A stretch of DNA of 64,000 bases, taken from positions 6,404,864 through 6,468,863 of the forward strand of contig CM038705.1 in NCBI GenBank assembly GCA_021613375.1, in the 5' to 3' direction. Origin of the DNA: Megaleporinus macrocephalus. Taxonomy: Eukaryota > Chordata > Actinopteri > Characiformes > Anostomidae. This document shows, in pieces, positions 1 to 12,469 of the stretch. The position numbers and the translations under genes are program-made. The notes under the pieces were generated by a model. It searched no databases. It saw only the letters and a program-made list of their open reading frames with translations, and was not told the DNA's origin. How positions within the stretch are numbered: the stretch's first letter is position 1; each line of letters opens with the position of its first letter.

Positions 1-420
1 AGGTAGGACTGATCTTAGCTCAAAATCCCTCAAGGAAGGGGGGTTGTGAGAAACCCAAACATGAATTTGAACCTGACCTGGGCTTGACAAATATTTGAGG
101 AATGATGATCAAACCTGACTGAATCTGACATGAATAGCTGGGTCCCATCAGGTTCAGGCAAATATTTTAGACTCTACTCCTAGAATAGTCAGAGCTTGCC
201 AAAGACACGAAAGCACAAAAAGCCCTGATCCTTCGTTAGCCATCACACTGCGGTGGTGTTACAGCCAAACACAGGACGAAAGCATTGACAGTCTACTTCT
301 GCTGGTCACACTAATAACTACTGGTTCTTTCAGCTTCAGCATCAGTAGGATGGTAGGATAAAGTAAAGCCTGGATGTGTATGTATATTTATAGCTTTAGC
401 TGTAAAACACATTAAACACC
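1..420. other. Unassigned AT-rich sequence
   Basis: No credible coding frame, RNA or element was recognised before the (ATT)n tract. Confidence 0.4.
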
Positions 421-436
421 ACTATTATTATTACAC

Positions 437-494
<58 letters not shown>
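421..494. repeat. (ATT)n microsatellite
   Basis: About 24 trinucleotide units with one break near 434-438. A similar tract occurs at 36909. Confidence 0.9.
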
Positions 495-497
<3 letters not shown>

Positions 498-1256
498 TTC
501 ACTGTAAAAGGGGTTTGTACATACAAGTATTATAAGTACATTATATTTTAATGTCCACAATTACAAATGGAAACATAGCATTTTGAAATAAAATTCTTCA
601 TCATTTACAGCCAATCAAATTAATCAATTACAGAATGTGATACATTTGCATGGAAACAATGCATAAATCCTGTCCTGTACAAAAAAATCTGTGATATAAT
701 TTTTTTTCAAATATGTACTCATAAACACTTACACAGCACATATGAAGCTAATAAATTATAAAAACAAATATACTGCATGGTTAATAATATACTGTATCCA
801 CTTCAGACTCATCTGCAGCTCTGTTCATTATTTTGGACACAACTGTACTTTATCAATTCATATTTTATTTATTACTACTAAAAATGATTTGTAGTTAATG
901 CACAATTTTAGTACATTTAAACAATTAAATGTATTTCTTCATGTTTCACTATTCTGGTTTTGTATTATTGAAAACACTGAAATCAAATAATTCAACATTG
1001 GTGTGTATATGACAACACCAATAACAGGCAGGAGAGAGAGAAGTTTTGTGGAAACCATGAACTAGATCAATGGTACAGATAGAAAATTGTGTGTGTGTGT
1101 GTGTAGTGGTGGGGGAAGGGTTCTACTAAATTTCAGCCTTCGAACTGCGATCTTGTTTCTCATTTATTTTTTATTCCTACTTTTTTACTATAAATGTTTG
1201 GAAGTATTTGGATGTATTTATTTGATTTAATTTCTTTGAATATATATCTATAGCTT
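495..1256. other. Unassigned AT-rich sequence
   Basis: No gene or clear repeat was seen apart from a short (GT)n at 1090-1104. Confidence 0.3.
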
Positions 1257-1397
1257 TACAGGTAAGGCATTTTATGCCATTTTTTCATTTAGTCCATTCA
1301 ACATAACACAACGTTTTCAATCATCTCAATGAAAAACAATGAATTGTCAATGAAAATGAATTGTCAAAGAAAAACAACACAAACTGAGAACTGTGTG

Positions 1398-1470
<73 letters not shown>

Positions 1471-1744
1471 TTTTTAAAAGTTTGTGTTGCTTTTCATTGA
1501 CAATTCATTTTTTATCAATATATCCAATGAAAAACAAGTATGTACAAAATTGCAACTTTACAAGAGAGACAAAAAACATACTTTACTTTCAATGTAAGTT
1601 AATGAAAGGAATTATTTCCAAGCTATTTTGGAGCACTTCTATTGGTCCACTCATCATGAAATTTTCACACAATGTAAATGACCATTGGCGTGTTCAAATG
1701 ATTTAGAAAACTCAAAATCGAACTGTGTTTTTCATTGGTCACTG

Positions 1745-1775
<31 letters not shown>
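1257..1775. repeat. Duplicated repeat block, copy 1, with (TA)n tracts
   Basis: The block starts TTACAGGTAAGGCATTTT and runs through CTGAGAACTGTGTGT, a (TA)n tract (about 1401-1464), a repeat with TATTGGTCCACTCATCATGA and a second (TA)n (1748-1775). The same order of blocks recurs at 3031-3440. The encoded Tyr-Ile open frames are microsatellite artefacts. Confidence 0.8.
1525..1720 (+). repeat. Interspersed repeat family A, copy 1
   Basis: Core features are GCAACTTTACAAGAGAGAC, CCAAGCTATTTTGGAGCA, ATTGGTCCACTCATCATGAA and CACACAATGTAAATGACC. The same order recurs at about 3250, 4555, 4900 and 5430 in this orientation, and at 47700, 56505, 60900 and 63880 in reverse. Coding potential was not seen. 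The family is probably a short non-autonomous element whose type cannot be set by eye. Confidence 0.8.
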
Positions 1776-2094
1776 GACAATGCCATCACTTTATTATGAT
1801 ATGAAATTACTAGGGCTTAAACCTTATTGCCTGCAATAAGTACATTCAAGTCAAGCTCTTCTAGGTCTTGAGAAGTCAGCATTACTGTATAGTTAAATCA
1901 TTACGTTGATGTAGGGCCGGTCATATGACCTTCTTTATTCATTTTATTAATTTTTAAAGCTGAATAAGTGAACACATCTACTCTTAAATGATGCTTTAAC
2001 CTTTCAATTTTTAGAATCTTGTGATTTTCCACTTCAGCCATTTGACCGTGGTTGTGTACAGTTACCCCACATATGTATGCAGTCTTCGGCTAAT

Positions 2095-2285
2095 TATGAA
2101 CCCGAGGGGTCTGACCGTATGAGCGGAGGATAGATTTACATTTGATGACCGCGTTGGTCCTCTCAGTCTGCCCCCGCACCCCAACCAGCCCCCTCGACCC
2201 CACGGCCTTCTGCACCATGACCCCTGGGGTCAGCCAATCGAGCGGGGTCGTCTGTCTGGGGTTTGAATTTGACCTCTGACCCTGT
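2095..2285. other. Small GC-rich island with open frames on both strands
   Basis: About 190 bp of GC-rich sequence stands out from AT-rich flanks. The plus strand reads FTFDDRVGPLSLPPHPNQ in one frame. The minus strand reads TERTNAVIKCKSILRSYGQ in the complementary codon register. No family was recognised and no clear splice sites bound it. It could be a decayed exon, a repeat fragment or a regulatory island. Confidence 0.3.
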
Positions 2286-2681
2286 TGCTTGATCAGCCTC
2301 TAAACACGCACACGCAGAGAAACAGACTCAAACAATAGTCCAGCGCTGACTGAGTCTCAGTGTAGGACCACGTACGGACACACTGCAGACCAAACTGATC
2401 AGAAATCAACGAATATCTGTCCAGCGCATCCTGCACCGGACCAAGACACTGTGTTTGTACTATTGCAGAGCTTCTGCAGATCAAACCTGCCCTGAGAATC
2501 ACGAACAAGACCACAACCACTCGTACTGATCATACAACCAGTTATTAAATCAGAGGGTCAGTAATGCAGCTGATATGAACCGTAAAAATTAGACCCCCTC
2601 ATTGAAAGTCATTGTGCCTTAAACTGCTTCCATTATTTATTTATTTATGGACAATTTTATTAACATGTGTTAGAATACCTA

Positions 2682-2686
<5 letters not shown>

Positions 2687-2775
<89 letters not shown>
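2687..2775. repeat. (GT)n(AT)n compound microsatellite
   Basis: About 20 GT units run directly into about 24 AT units. Confidence 0.95.
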
Positions 2776-2776
<1 letters not shown>

Positions 2777-2822
2777 TATGCTTTACTATACTATTTACTA
2801 TATATATGTATATATATACTAT

Positions 2823-2912
2823 ATATCTGTATGCATGTACTTAGTTATATGTATATATCAGTATAAATTTACTTAATTGGTTTACTTAGTTGGATAGTAT
2901 TCATGTAATTAG

Positions 2913-2992
<80 letters not shown>

Positions 2993-3127
2993 TTTTATTA
3001 TTATTTAGTTTCTTTAAAACTATAGCTTTACAGGTAAGTCATTTTGTGCCATTTCTTTTAGTCCATTCATCATGAAATGTAAACACAGTGTTTTCAGTCA
3101 TGTCAATGAAAACTGAGAACTGTGTGT

Positions 3128-3167
<40 letters not shown>

Positions 3168-3194
3168 ATATATAAAATTTGTGTTGTTTTTCAT

Positions 3195-3238
<44 letters not shown>

Positions 3239-3545
3239 TCAATGTCCCATGAAAAACAAGTTGTTTCAAAATTGCAACTTAACAGGACCAAAAACATACT
3301 TTACTTTCAATGTAAGTCAATTGAACCAGAATTATTTCCAAGCTATTTTGGAGCATTTCTATTGGTCCATTCATCATGAAATTTCCACACAATGTAAATG
3401 ACCATTGGCTTGTTCAAATTATGTAGAAAACTCAAAATCGACGACGACAGCGATATCTGTATGCATGTACTTTGTTATATGTATATATCAGTATAAATTT
3501 ACTTAATTGGTTTAGATAGTATTTATGTAATTAGTTATATATTTT
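2823..3545. repeat. Duplicated repeat block, copy 2, with (AT)n, poly-T and family A copy 2
   Basis: ATATCTGTATGCATGTACTT begins near 2823 and again near 3453, each followed by the same TTATATGTATATATCAGTAT text. Between them lie (AT)n at about 2915-2955, poly-T (2957-2986), a copy of the 1257 block from 3031, (AT)n at 3129-3160 and 3198-3236, and interspersed family A at 3250-3440. Confidence 0.8.
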
Positions 3546-4219
3546 ATATATATTAATTCCTTTTTCCCTCAATTTTTATTGTACAGAAAACTACAAACTG
3601 CCATGATGTGCAACAGAAATTGTGCTATTAATTAAAAGGCATGCAAAGATGTAACAGATCAATTATTAATTACACAGTGTAAATAAATAGTTTAAAATAA
3701 ACAAATAGCTTCCTCATTTTAGTCCAGCTATGTCCAGGTTTTTAACCTGTATTTAAAAATTCTTTGATTTGGGAATTTTTTCCACATCATAAATGTAAAT
3801 AATGATGGAAAATCTAAAAGGCTTCATTTGTTTCATTAAACAGTTTGGCTTCATTATATATAACAAATAATGAAACGCTCTGAACTGCTCACAGTGGTGG
3901 TGATAGGAACATCTGGTGTGCATTGTTTTGATGTTCTGCCATTTTGTAGCGGCGTCTGAACACCTAGTGCAGAAGGACCAACAATCCCACCATGCACAGC
4001 ACTTAGTACTCTACCTTAGTGGACAGCAGATACCCATAGTGCACTGCAATGCTTCCTCTTAGTGTCCATTTTTTGGTCACATAATCTGTTCCCTATAGTT
4101 TATAATAATTTAGTGATTAAGATTTGTGAACTTGGGCTGCAGGGATTCTAGTTTCTAGAACATTAGCATTACATGCCAAAGCTCATACAACCTATGTAGG
4201 ATAACATGGATAGCAAATC

Positions 4220-5720
4220 AAATGTATATATTTGTGTTACTCATTGAAATTGTTTTAATAAATATACAATGTTATGTAATATAGGACCCAATAAAAGCTT
4301 GTTGTTGTTTCTAGAATATCAACATTACATGCCAAAGCTTGGAAAACTATGTGTAGGTTCATTTGGATAGGCAATAAAATGTAAATATTTGTGTTACTCC
4401 TTTAAATTATTTTCATAAATATACAATGTTATGTAATATAGGACCCAATGAAAGCTCGTTGTTGTATCTAGAATATCAACATTACATGCCAAAGCTTAGA
4501 AAACTGTGTTTACGTTAATTTAAATAGTAAATAAAATGTATGCATCTCCAAAACGCCACCTTTACAGGAGAGGCCATGTAAGTCAATGGAACCAGAATAT
4601 TTCCAATTAAGTTTGAAGCATTTCTGGTGGATCTTTCATCATGAAATTTTCACACAATAAAAAATAAAAGTCAATAAAAATAGACATACATGTTTTTCTT
4701 TAGACAGCAATGAAATATTTGTATAACCATTTAAATTATATTTAATAAATATAGAATGTTATGTAATGTAGCACCCAATAAAAGCTTGTTGTTGTATCTA
4801 GAATATCAACATTTCATGTCAAAGCTTAGAAAACTATGTTTAGGTAAATTAAAATAAAATGTATATCATTGCTGTCCAATGCAAAACAATTATCTTCACA
4901 ACTTTACAGGAGAGGCTAAAAATGTCTTTACTTTCTATGCAAGTCAGTGGAACCAGAATGTTTCAAATGTGATTTTGGAGCATTTCTATTGGCCCATTCA
5001 TCATGAAATTGTCACACAATGTAAACAGCAGCTGCGGCATTCAAATGATGTAAAAAATGAAAATGGAAATACATGTTTTTCTTTGGACGAAATATTTGTT
5101 ACCAATTTAAATAGTTTTGAATAGTTACACAATGTTATGTAATATAGCACCCAATGTAAGTTTATTGTTGAATCTAGACTATCAACATTACATGCTAAAG
5201 CTTATAAAACTGTGTGTAGGTTAACTTGTATAGTCAATTAAATGTATATATTTGTGTTACCCATTTAAATTATTTTAAAAAATATACAATGTTATGCAAC
5301 ATGGGACCCAATTAAAGCTTATTTTTGTATATAGAATATCAACATTACATGCCAAAGCTTAGAAAACTATGTTTAGGTTAATTTTAATAAAATGTATATC
5401 ATTGCTGTCCAATGAAAAACAATGAATGAAAAACTGTCTTTACTTTCTATGTAAGTCAATGGAACCAGAACGTTTCAAATGTGATTTTGGAGCATTTCTA
5501 TTGGTCCATTCATCATGAAATTGTCACACAATGTAAACGGCAGCTGCAACATTCAAATGATGTAAAAAAAATTAAATACCCATTTAAATAGTTTTTAGTA
5601 GTTATACAATGTTATGTAATATAGCGCCCAATTAAAGCTTGTTGTTGTTTCTAGATCATGAACAAAACTGTGTGTAGGTTTACTTGTATAGTCAATTAAA
5701 TGTATATATTTGTGTTACCC
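4220..5720. repeat. Imperfect tandem array with family A copies 3-5
   Basis: Blocks containing ACAATGTTATGTAATATAGG, then CCCAATAAAAGCTTGTTGTT, then AATATCAACATTACATGCC recur near 4267, 4427, 4753, 5131, 5287 and 5608. Copies of family A (ATTGGTCCATTCATCATGAA) sit at about 4555-4660, 4900-5080 and 5430-5580. The unit is about 160 bp without and about 350 bp with the family A segment. Confidence 0.8.
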
Positions 5721-6239
5721 ATTTAATTCAATGCCAGTCAGTGTAATAGGATAAGCTTTGATCTCAGGATGGACACACAATATTCATGTATATACATGCA
5801 AAATAATTAATTAGTTCATTAATATTTTGTAAATATTTATGGTAAATATCTCTGTAAATGTATAGAATTGGGTTTATTTCTGCAGCCCCTTCGCTGCAGG
5901 GGGGCACAATGAGGTAACTGTTTACTCTGAACACTCATTACGTAACAGAGACACGTTTATCAGGGACACTTGATCTGATCAGATTATATTCAGAATTAAT
6001 AGATTTAATCTAATCATTTAATTCAGCCTATTTACATTACACGTCACTGAACGCAGTGGAAACGAGTGTACTAGACGCGAATGTGACGTATTAATATTAA
6101 TATCAAAATATCAGCTTATTTATAGCACTACTACTATACAATAAGAATTATTGAAGCTGATTATTAGAATATTAGACTGCTATTAAAACTGTATTATTGT
6201 TTTTAATAAGAAGCTCAGTGTTTTATATATAGTTGGTTG

Positions 6240-6720
6240 TTCGGTGGGCTGTAACGGTTCAGACCGCCCACCTTAAAATGATAACGTGTCAAGTCGATCT
6301 GTCCCTCTGTCCCTCTGTCCTGCCCTGTCCGGTAGATGGACACGTCCACCGTCCAGACAGATTCGGATCATGACGTGTCTGCATGTGTAACACACGTGTT
6401 AGGACGAGGACGCGCTCCGGTCCCTGTGCGGGCGCGCTCTCGCTCTCTCTCGCGCTCTCTCTCTCCTCTTTAATTGATTTTTTTCTCCGTAATTAACTCC
6501 GCGCGCTCATCGATTTCTCCTTCCGATGTCATTCTCAGCCTCGTTATGGAGCTTTTACACCCCAAACACACACAGACCTTATTGATTAAACACCTGCACG
6601 GCTTAGCAGTGAACACAGGCGCGCGCGGAGAGGATGCACGCGGTGTGGTCAGGGCTTTTTATTGTTTAAGGACAGCAACAGAGAAGAAACCTGACGGACA
6701 GCACAAACAAGTGTATTTCA
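6240..6720. promoter_or_regulatory. CpG-rich block 1
   Basis: This block is dense in CG dinucleotides (GGGCGCGCTCTCGC, TCCGCGCGCTCATCG, GGCGCGCGCGGAGAGG), whereas CG is rare in the flanks. CpG-rich islands often mark promoters. No exon could be proven; the 130-residue frame starting at 6474 ends in microsatellite sequence and is not convincing. Confidence 0.35.
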
Positions 6721-6722
6721 AC

Positions 6723-6723
<1 letters not shown>

Positions 6724-6756
<33 letters not shown>

Positions 6757-6760
6757 CTTA

Positions 6761-6814
<54 letters not shown>

Positions 6815-6838
6815 CAGAGAGAGAGAGAGAGAGAGAAG
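6724..6838. repeat. Compound microsatellite (GT)(AT)(TC)(TA)(GA)
   Basis: Five dinucleotide tracts lie back to back, including (TC)n and (GA)n flanking (TA)n, which makes an imperfect inverted repeat. Confidence 0.9.
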
Positions 6839-7049
6839 ACATCATTATATATGTATAAACATATAAATATATGTATGTATGTATATATGTTTGTATGTAT
6901 ATACAAAAGAATTATATATATATATGTATATATATATACACACAAAATATTGCTCAAATAATACGTAGAAATATATATATATATATAATTATTTTTTTGT
7001 AAGGTATACATATACAAATATATTAATAAACATATATACATGTATTTAT

Positions 7050-7167
7050 TGAACACACACATACATATATAAGGCTGTTATATATATGGAGATATAAGAT
7101 AATCCCCTTACATCAGGATATATATATATATATATATGTGTGAACATAAACATAAACGTAAGAAAGG

Positions 7168-7253
<86 letters not shown>

Positions 7254-7475
7254 CATTATATATTTATTGAACATAAACACACACACACCTACGTTTGTAC
7301 ATGTATATGTTTGTTTGTATATAGCTTACAAAATTATATATTTATACTAAATAATGCTCAAAAAGTTAAATAATACTTAGAAATATATATATATATATAT
7401 ATGCATGTGTGTGTGTGTATGTCTGTATGTGTGTGTGTGTGTGAACATAAACATAAACGTAAGAAAGGATAATAT

Positions 7476-7554
<79 letters not shown>

Positions 7555-7699
7555 CATTATATATTTATTGAACACAAACACACACACACCTACGTTTGTA
7601 CATGTATATGTTTGTTTGTATATAGCTTACAAAATTATATATATATACTAAATAATGCTCAAATAGTCAAATAATATATATATATATATATGTTTCTAA

Positions 7700-7761
<62 letters not shown>

Positions 7762-7914
7762 CATTTTATATATATTATTCTTTTGTAAGGTATATATGTA
7801 CAAATTTATAAATAAACATACATACATATATACATGTATTTACTGAACACACACATACATATATAAAGCTGTTGTATATATGGAGATATAAGATAATCCC
7901 CTTACATCAGGAGT
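7050..7914. repeat. Nested duplicated AT-microsatellite blocks
   Basis: GTGAACATAAACATAAACG begins at about 7139 and 7441, and AAAGCATTATATATTTATTG at about 7250 and 7550, so there is a tandem duplication of about 300 bp. The block ending GGAGATATAAGATAATCCCC occurs at about 7088-7107 and 7880-7899. Long (AT)n tracts lie at 7170-7250, 7471-7549 and 7701-7755. Confidence 0.85.
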
Positions 7915-8289
7915 TTCCAAAACCGGAGATTAACAACCACCTGGAAGACCTGGTAGACCACCAACACTGTCTCCATCAGATAAATACATCTGAACATCAA
8001 GCCCTATTCAGCCTTCAGACCTGAGAACATCCACAGGTGTTTCTGTCCTTCCATCCACTGTGAGAAGACACCTCAGCGCTATAGCGAGTCTGAAAGGATG
8101 TGTAGACACACGGAGATACACACACATCAAACAAAGAAGCTGCTGTTCTCAGAACAGTTCACTGACCAGCCCAGAGTCCAGAACCTCAGTATCACTAACT
8201 GGGGATATTTGGATGGTGAGAAGCAGAAAAGCAGCTAAACCAGCTCCTGAGACTGAACTTTGGAGATACGTCTGAGAAGAACCTTCATC

Positions 8290-8694
8290 GCGCTTTACTG
8301 ACCAACACCGACAAGCACCGGCGCTGCACGAGCAGCAGAACCGGCGAAGAGAAAATGCACCACAAAGGCAGCGCGCGACAACAAAAGAGTGTACACAAGA
8401 GCGCGAGGAGCTGGACGCGCGGGCGCGCACACGGAGCGCCTTTATTCCAGCTCGAATATTCCCGCGCGGATTATGAGGCGCAGAAAAAAAAAGAGCGAGC
8501 GTGGCGCGTGCGCATACATACACAAACTCTCTCTCGCGTGCGCGCACATGGCATGCAAAGCAGCGCGGCAGGGAATGGGACGGGAGGAGGGCGCGCGCGC
8601 TAGAGAGAGAGCGCACGAGACAGATAGAGAGAGAGGGAGAGAGAGAGGGAGAAAGAGGGTTTCCGTTTCAAACTAATCAATACATGATCAATAA

Positions 8695-8727
<33 letters not shown>

Positions 8728-9350
8728 AAAAGAAAAGGAAACTCCTGCGCGAGGGAGCCTCGTGCGCACACCCCCTCGTTCTCGCGCGGGCGGCACGTGT
8801 GGTTTAAGTTCTGTACTGTTAAACCTCTTTCAGCTCGAAGAGAAGAAGAGTGGATGGATTGTAGTAGACAGACAGGAGGGACAGAGAGGGGTGCGCGAGG
8901 GGGAGAAAGAGAGAGGAAAAGAGGGAGAGCGAGGGACGAAAGCAAGAGGGAGTGCAGAGTTTCGGACAAACAAACAAACAAACAAACAAATAAACAAACA
9001 AAGCCCCACATTACCAGCATGGTTTCCCTCGACGGCGGTGTCCGTTATAAGAGCAGCGAGGAGACAAGCTGGAGATGGAGGGAGTAAAAAAAAAAGGAGA
9101 GGAAAGAGGGGGAGAGCGGGGTGGGGGGGCAGAGGGGGTGTTAGGGGAAGAGGGGAGAAAGAAAAAGAGAAAGGAAGGGAGAGGGAGAGAGAGGCTGAAT
9201 TTGAATTGGAGGTGAAAGGTGATGGGGTCAGAGGAATAGAGGTGGGAGGGGGCACGTGCTGGGGGTGAGGGGGGGGGCAATATCACAAACACACACGCGC
9301 GACTCTCACACTCTGGCCGTGTCCGTGACTCTCGGCGGTTTCCATGACGA
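8290..9350. promoter_or_regulatory. CpG-rich, purine-biased block 2 (candidate promoter or first-exon region)
   Basis: 8290-8790 is CG-dense (GCGCGCGCTAGAGAG, TGGCGCGTGCGCAT). 8836-9270 is strongly purine-biased on the plus strand. The right edge holds TGACGACCTATTGGTTGCTG with an inverted CCAAT box and GATATATGAG. In mammals POU2F2 lies downstream of DEDD2, so this could be the 5' end of pou2f2, but no pou2f2 coding exon was recognised. Open frames here are low-complexity. Confidence 0.4.
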
Positions 9351-9379
9351 CCTATTGGTTGCTGGCGAGTAATGGACGG

Positions 9380-9386
<7 letters not shown>

Positions 9387-9449
<63 letters not shown>
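9387..9449. repeat. (GA)n microsatellite
   Basis: About 31 uninterrupted GA units at the right edge of the CpG-rich block. Another (GA)n lies at 8695-8720. Confidence 0.95.
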
Positions 9450-9452
<3 letters not shown>

Positions 9453-9559
9453 TAATGGTGTTATAAATAACTTATTTCCCATTTATTTCTGCTTTTGTTT
9501 CCCCCCAGGTTTTCCTTACATTTGTAGTAAAGTGGCCTAAAGCTGGAGCTTAATATGTT

Positions 9560-10020
9560 GTTTGTCATGTTACTCAGCATTCAGCATCACAGTATCTCCC
9601 TCAGCTTTAGCGCTTTGACAGAAAGTAATATTTTATATTCATTTATGTTTTCATTTATCACCATTCACTCACTACAATACCCAGCATTCATTACACATAT
9701 ACCTTATACAAGCACATAGAACAGCACTAGCTGACTCACTCACTCAATCACATTTAGCAGGCTGAACATTCTCTACAATGGGGAAACAAAAAACTTCTGA
9801 TGCTTTATAAGAAGTTGTAGTAGAATTAAAGAAGCAGTATGTAACCTTAACCTACTAAACCTGCCCACCCACTGCCCTCCCTTGTGTCGTCCTTCTGTGA
9901 AGCAAGGCAATCCTCCCTCCTTTTTTATTTTTCTTTTGTGTTTGTGCTACATAAGAAGTTCAATCATCCATTTCTTGAAATTTCTTCTTAAATTTCTCAC
10001 AACATAAAATGGATTATCTA
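9560..10020. repeat. Dispersed duplication, copy 1
   Basis: TCACTCACTCAATCACATTT, ATTAAAGAAGCAGTATGTAA and TTCTTTTGTGTTTGTGCTAC appear in the same order in copy 2 (11810-12270) with small differences. Confidence 0.85.
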
Positions 10021-11130
10021 GTACCAGTGTTCTAGCTATCGAGTGGACCTACCTAGCATGCTCATATGATTAGTGCAGTGTAGTAACCCAGTGTTTTCAA
10101 ACGTTTTAAGACTTACCTTAGTAATCACTACTTCCCCAATACGCTGATTTGGACCATCAAAACGATTCTTTTATTGTCAGAAACATTTATCATTAATTTT
10201 TATTATTATTTATTAGGACAAATGGTTGTTCGAATTTTTATGTTAGACCGTAAATGGTGCTGCAGTAACGTTCCAGCACTTGAGGTGTTAGTATATTAAT
10301 TGCTGTACCATTTGATGTTTTGTTGTTTTAATTCTATGTAATCAAACTGTTCTACCTGGAGCTACTGATAAATACGCACCACTGTAGGACATTTCAATCT
10401 TCAATCTTCCAACTGGTGCTATATCACCATCAAATTCAAGCTGCTGCTTTCATTTAAAAACAAGCAAGGCACCAGTTTGTCTATTCTGGGCGACTGTAGA
10501 AACATGGCGGTGGTAGCTTCTGTTGGAAGGGCTTATTCTGAAGTAACAAAAAAACAACAATGTGTAGTTATTAGTACTTACACTCTAATGAAAACATAGT
10601 GTTGTATATTATATTTAATTTATGAGGTTCTACTGAGGTTCTTAATGTCATTCAAAAAGAATTCCACCAATTTTTCAAATGTTCTGTATAGTTCAGTGTT
10701 TGAGATGTAAACAAGAGTCATTCAGAGTGGTTTGGTGTGAAAAGGTTGATTGTAGACACTCAAATGTGTTTACAGTGATGGCGATAGTAAATAGGTGTCG
10801 CCATGTCTACAACACTAATATAACCAGTCTATTTATCTTCTATTTAAATGCACCAGTGAACCTTTTCTTTGGGGACTATTTTGCCCAATAACATTCAATG
10901 GCATCAATGGAAAAAAATATATTGATTAAATTTAACATCAGACAGTGTATTTATAACCATTTAATGTAATAACTTTCTATGTTAGAGGCCCCAAGACGTC
11001 TGGTTCCATTCACCACCACTGTTAATAATTCCGACTTGGTAAGTTTCTCTAGAACACAGTATTTCACACCAAAACACCCTTAATCACTTTACCTCACCTT
11101 AACTGTTTGATTATACAGTTGTTGTTGTTG
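10021..11130. other. Unassigned intergenic sequence
   Basis: No gene was recognised. The phrase GGTTCCATTCACCACCACTG near 11001 recurs near 39390, which indicates another interspersed repeat. Confidence 0.35.
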
Positions 11131-11162
11131 GTTTTTTTTTTTTTTTTTTTGGGGGGGGGGGG
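11131..11162. repeat. Adjacent poly-T and poly-G runs
   Basis: About 19 T are followed immediately by about 12 G. Confidence 0.9.
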
Positions 11163-11809
11163 TCAGTTTAATTTCCCTTTAATGTCTATTTTATGCATAT
11201 TTTTACTGTATTTTACATAAAAAATGGTAATCAGTACAAAAAGTCTTTGTATTTATTATTTGATCAAATGTTTAGCTGCTTATTTAAATGCATTTATTTA
11301 AAAAAAAATCTTGAAATCTTGTTCAGTTTTGTTGCTTCTACTTTTGTTTTATTTTATGGTGTCCTGTTGGTTCAGCTCCTGATATTTGAGCCTCATGTTT
11401 TATTTAGTGCTACTGAAGTTGGTAGGTGTTCACCATAAATATTTCAGTGAAGTAATAATGTATTTACCTGAGATTGGTTTCTTTACTCACCTGAGAACAG
11501 TGGCATGTGCGCTGTCCTTTCAGCACCACCACAAGTTGGTCACAGGCAGCGCTGACCACTACCTTCAGGACCTTGGACAGGGAACTAGAACATCTACTAC
11601 CGCTTTTCCACTCTCTTTTCAAAGGAGATACTATTGATTAGTTCCCACCTACTAATGTACCACTAATGGCTTAAACACTTTTATATCTCCTTTTAGAGGC
11701 ACTTAATGGACTGACTGACTCGCTCAGGTTAGCAGACTTAAGATTCTTTAGTAGGAGGTATTAAGTAACTTCTGATGCTTAATAATCGTAAACAATGATA
11801 AACATTTTT

Positions 11810-12270
11810 ATCATTCAGCATCACAGCATCTTTGACAGAATGTAAGATTTTATATTCTTGTTTTAATTCATCATTGTACACTAACTATAGTACCCAGCAT
11901 TCATTACATGTATACCTTATACAAGCATGTAGAACAGCACTAACTCACTCACTCACTCAATCGCATTTAGCAGCCTCAACATTCTCTACAATGGTAAAAA
12001 GCTTCGAATGCTTTCTAAGAAGTACTACAATTGCAGAATTAAAGAAGCAGTGTGTAACCTCTAGGGGTGAGGTTGCGTATTGCAACCTACTAAACCCCCC
12101 CTCCACCCACTTCCCTTCCTTCCCCATAATCAACATTCATTGATCTTCTTCATGTCGTTCTTCTTTGAGGCAAGAATTCTCCCACCTTTATTTTTTCTTT
12201 TGTTTTTGTACTACAGAATAAGTTCAATTCTTCATTAGTAACAATTTTGGTTCTTAAACTTCTCACAACA
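11810..12270. repeat. Dispersed duplication, copy 2
   Basis: Same order of landmarks as 9560-10020, about 2.2 kb away. The sequence CTGATGCTTAATA shortly before it also has a partner upstream. Confidence 0.85.
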
Positions 12271-12469
12271 CAAAATATTCTACCAGGAGTTTTAAATATA
12301 GGACTACTGATAAATATGCACCACTGTAGGGCATTTCAACAAGGACTCCTCTTCAATCTACATCTTTCAACTGATGCTATAGCGCCCCCATATTCAAGCT
12401 ACATACATCTTTATGTTAGTTTTTAAATGAGAAGCACTTAATGGACTGATTGACTTTATATTAGATTAA

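Noticed and set aside
1329..7587. Open frames of 60-190 residues rich in alternating Tyr-Ile, Cys-Val or Ser-Leu, here and at 41461-42271, 43704-44093, 51322-51825 and 63317-63616
   Set aside because: They are translations of (AT)n, (GT)n and (GA)n microsatellites; both strands are open and there is no non-repeat domain.
8149..9292. Long overlapping frames on both strands in the CpG- and GA-rich block, up to 255 residues
   Set aside because: Composition is Arg/Glu/Gly on one strand and Ser/Leu/Pro on the other, as expected from purine-biased DNA; no domain, no splice structure.
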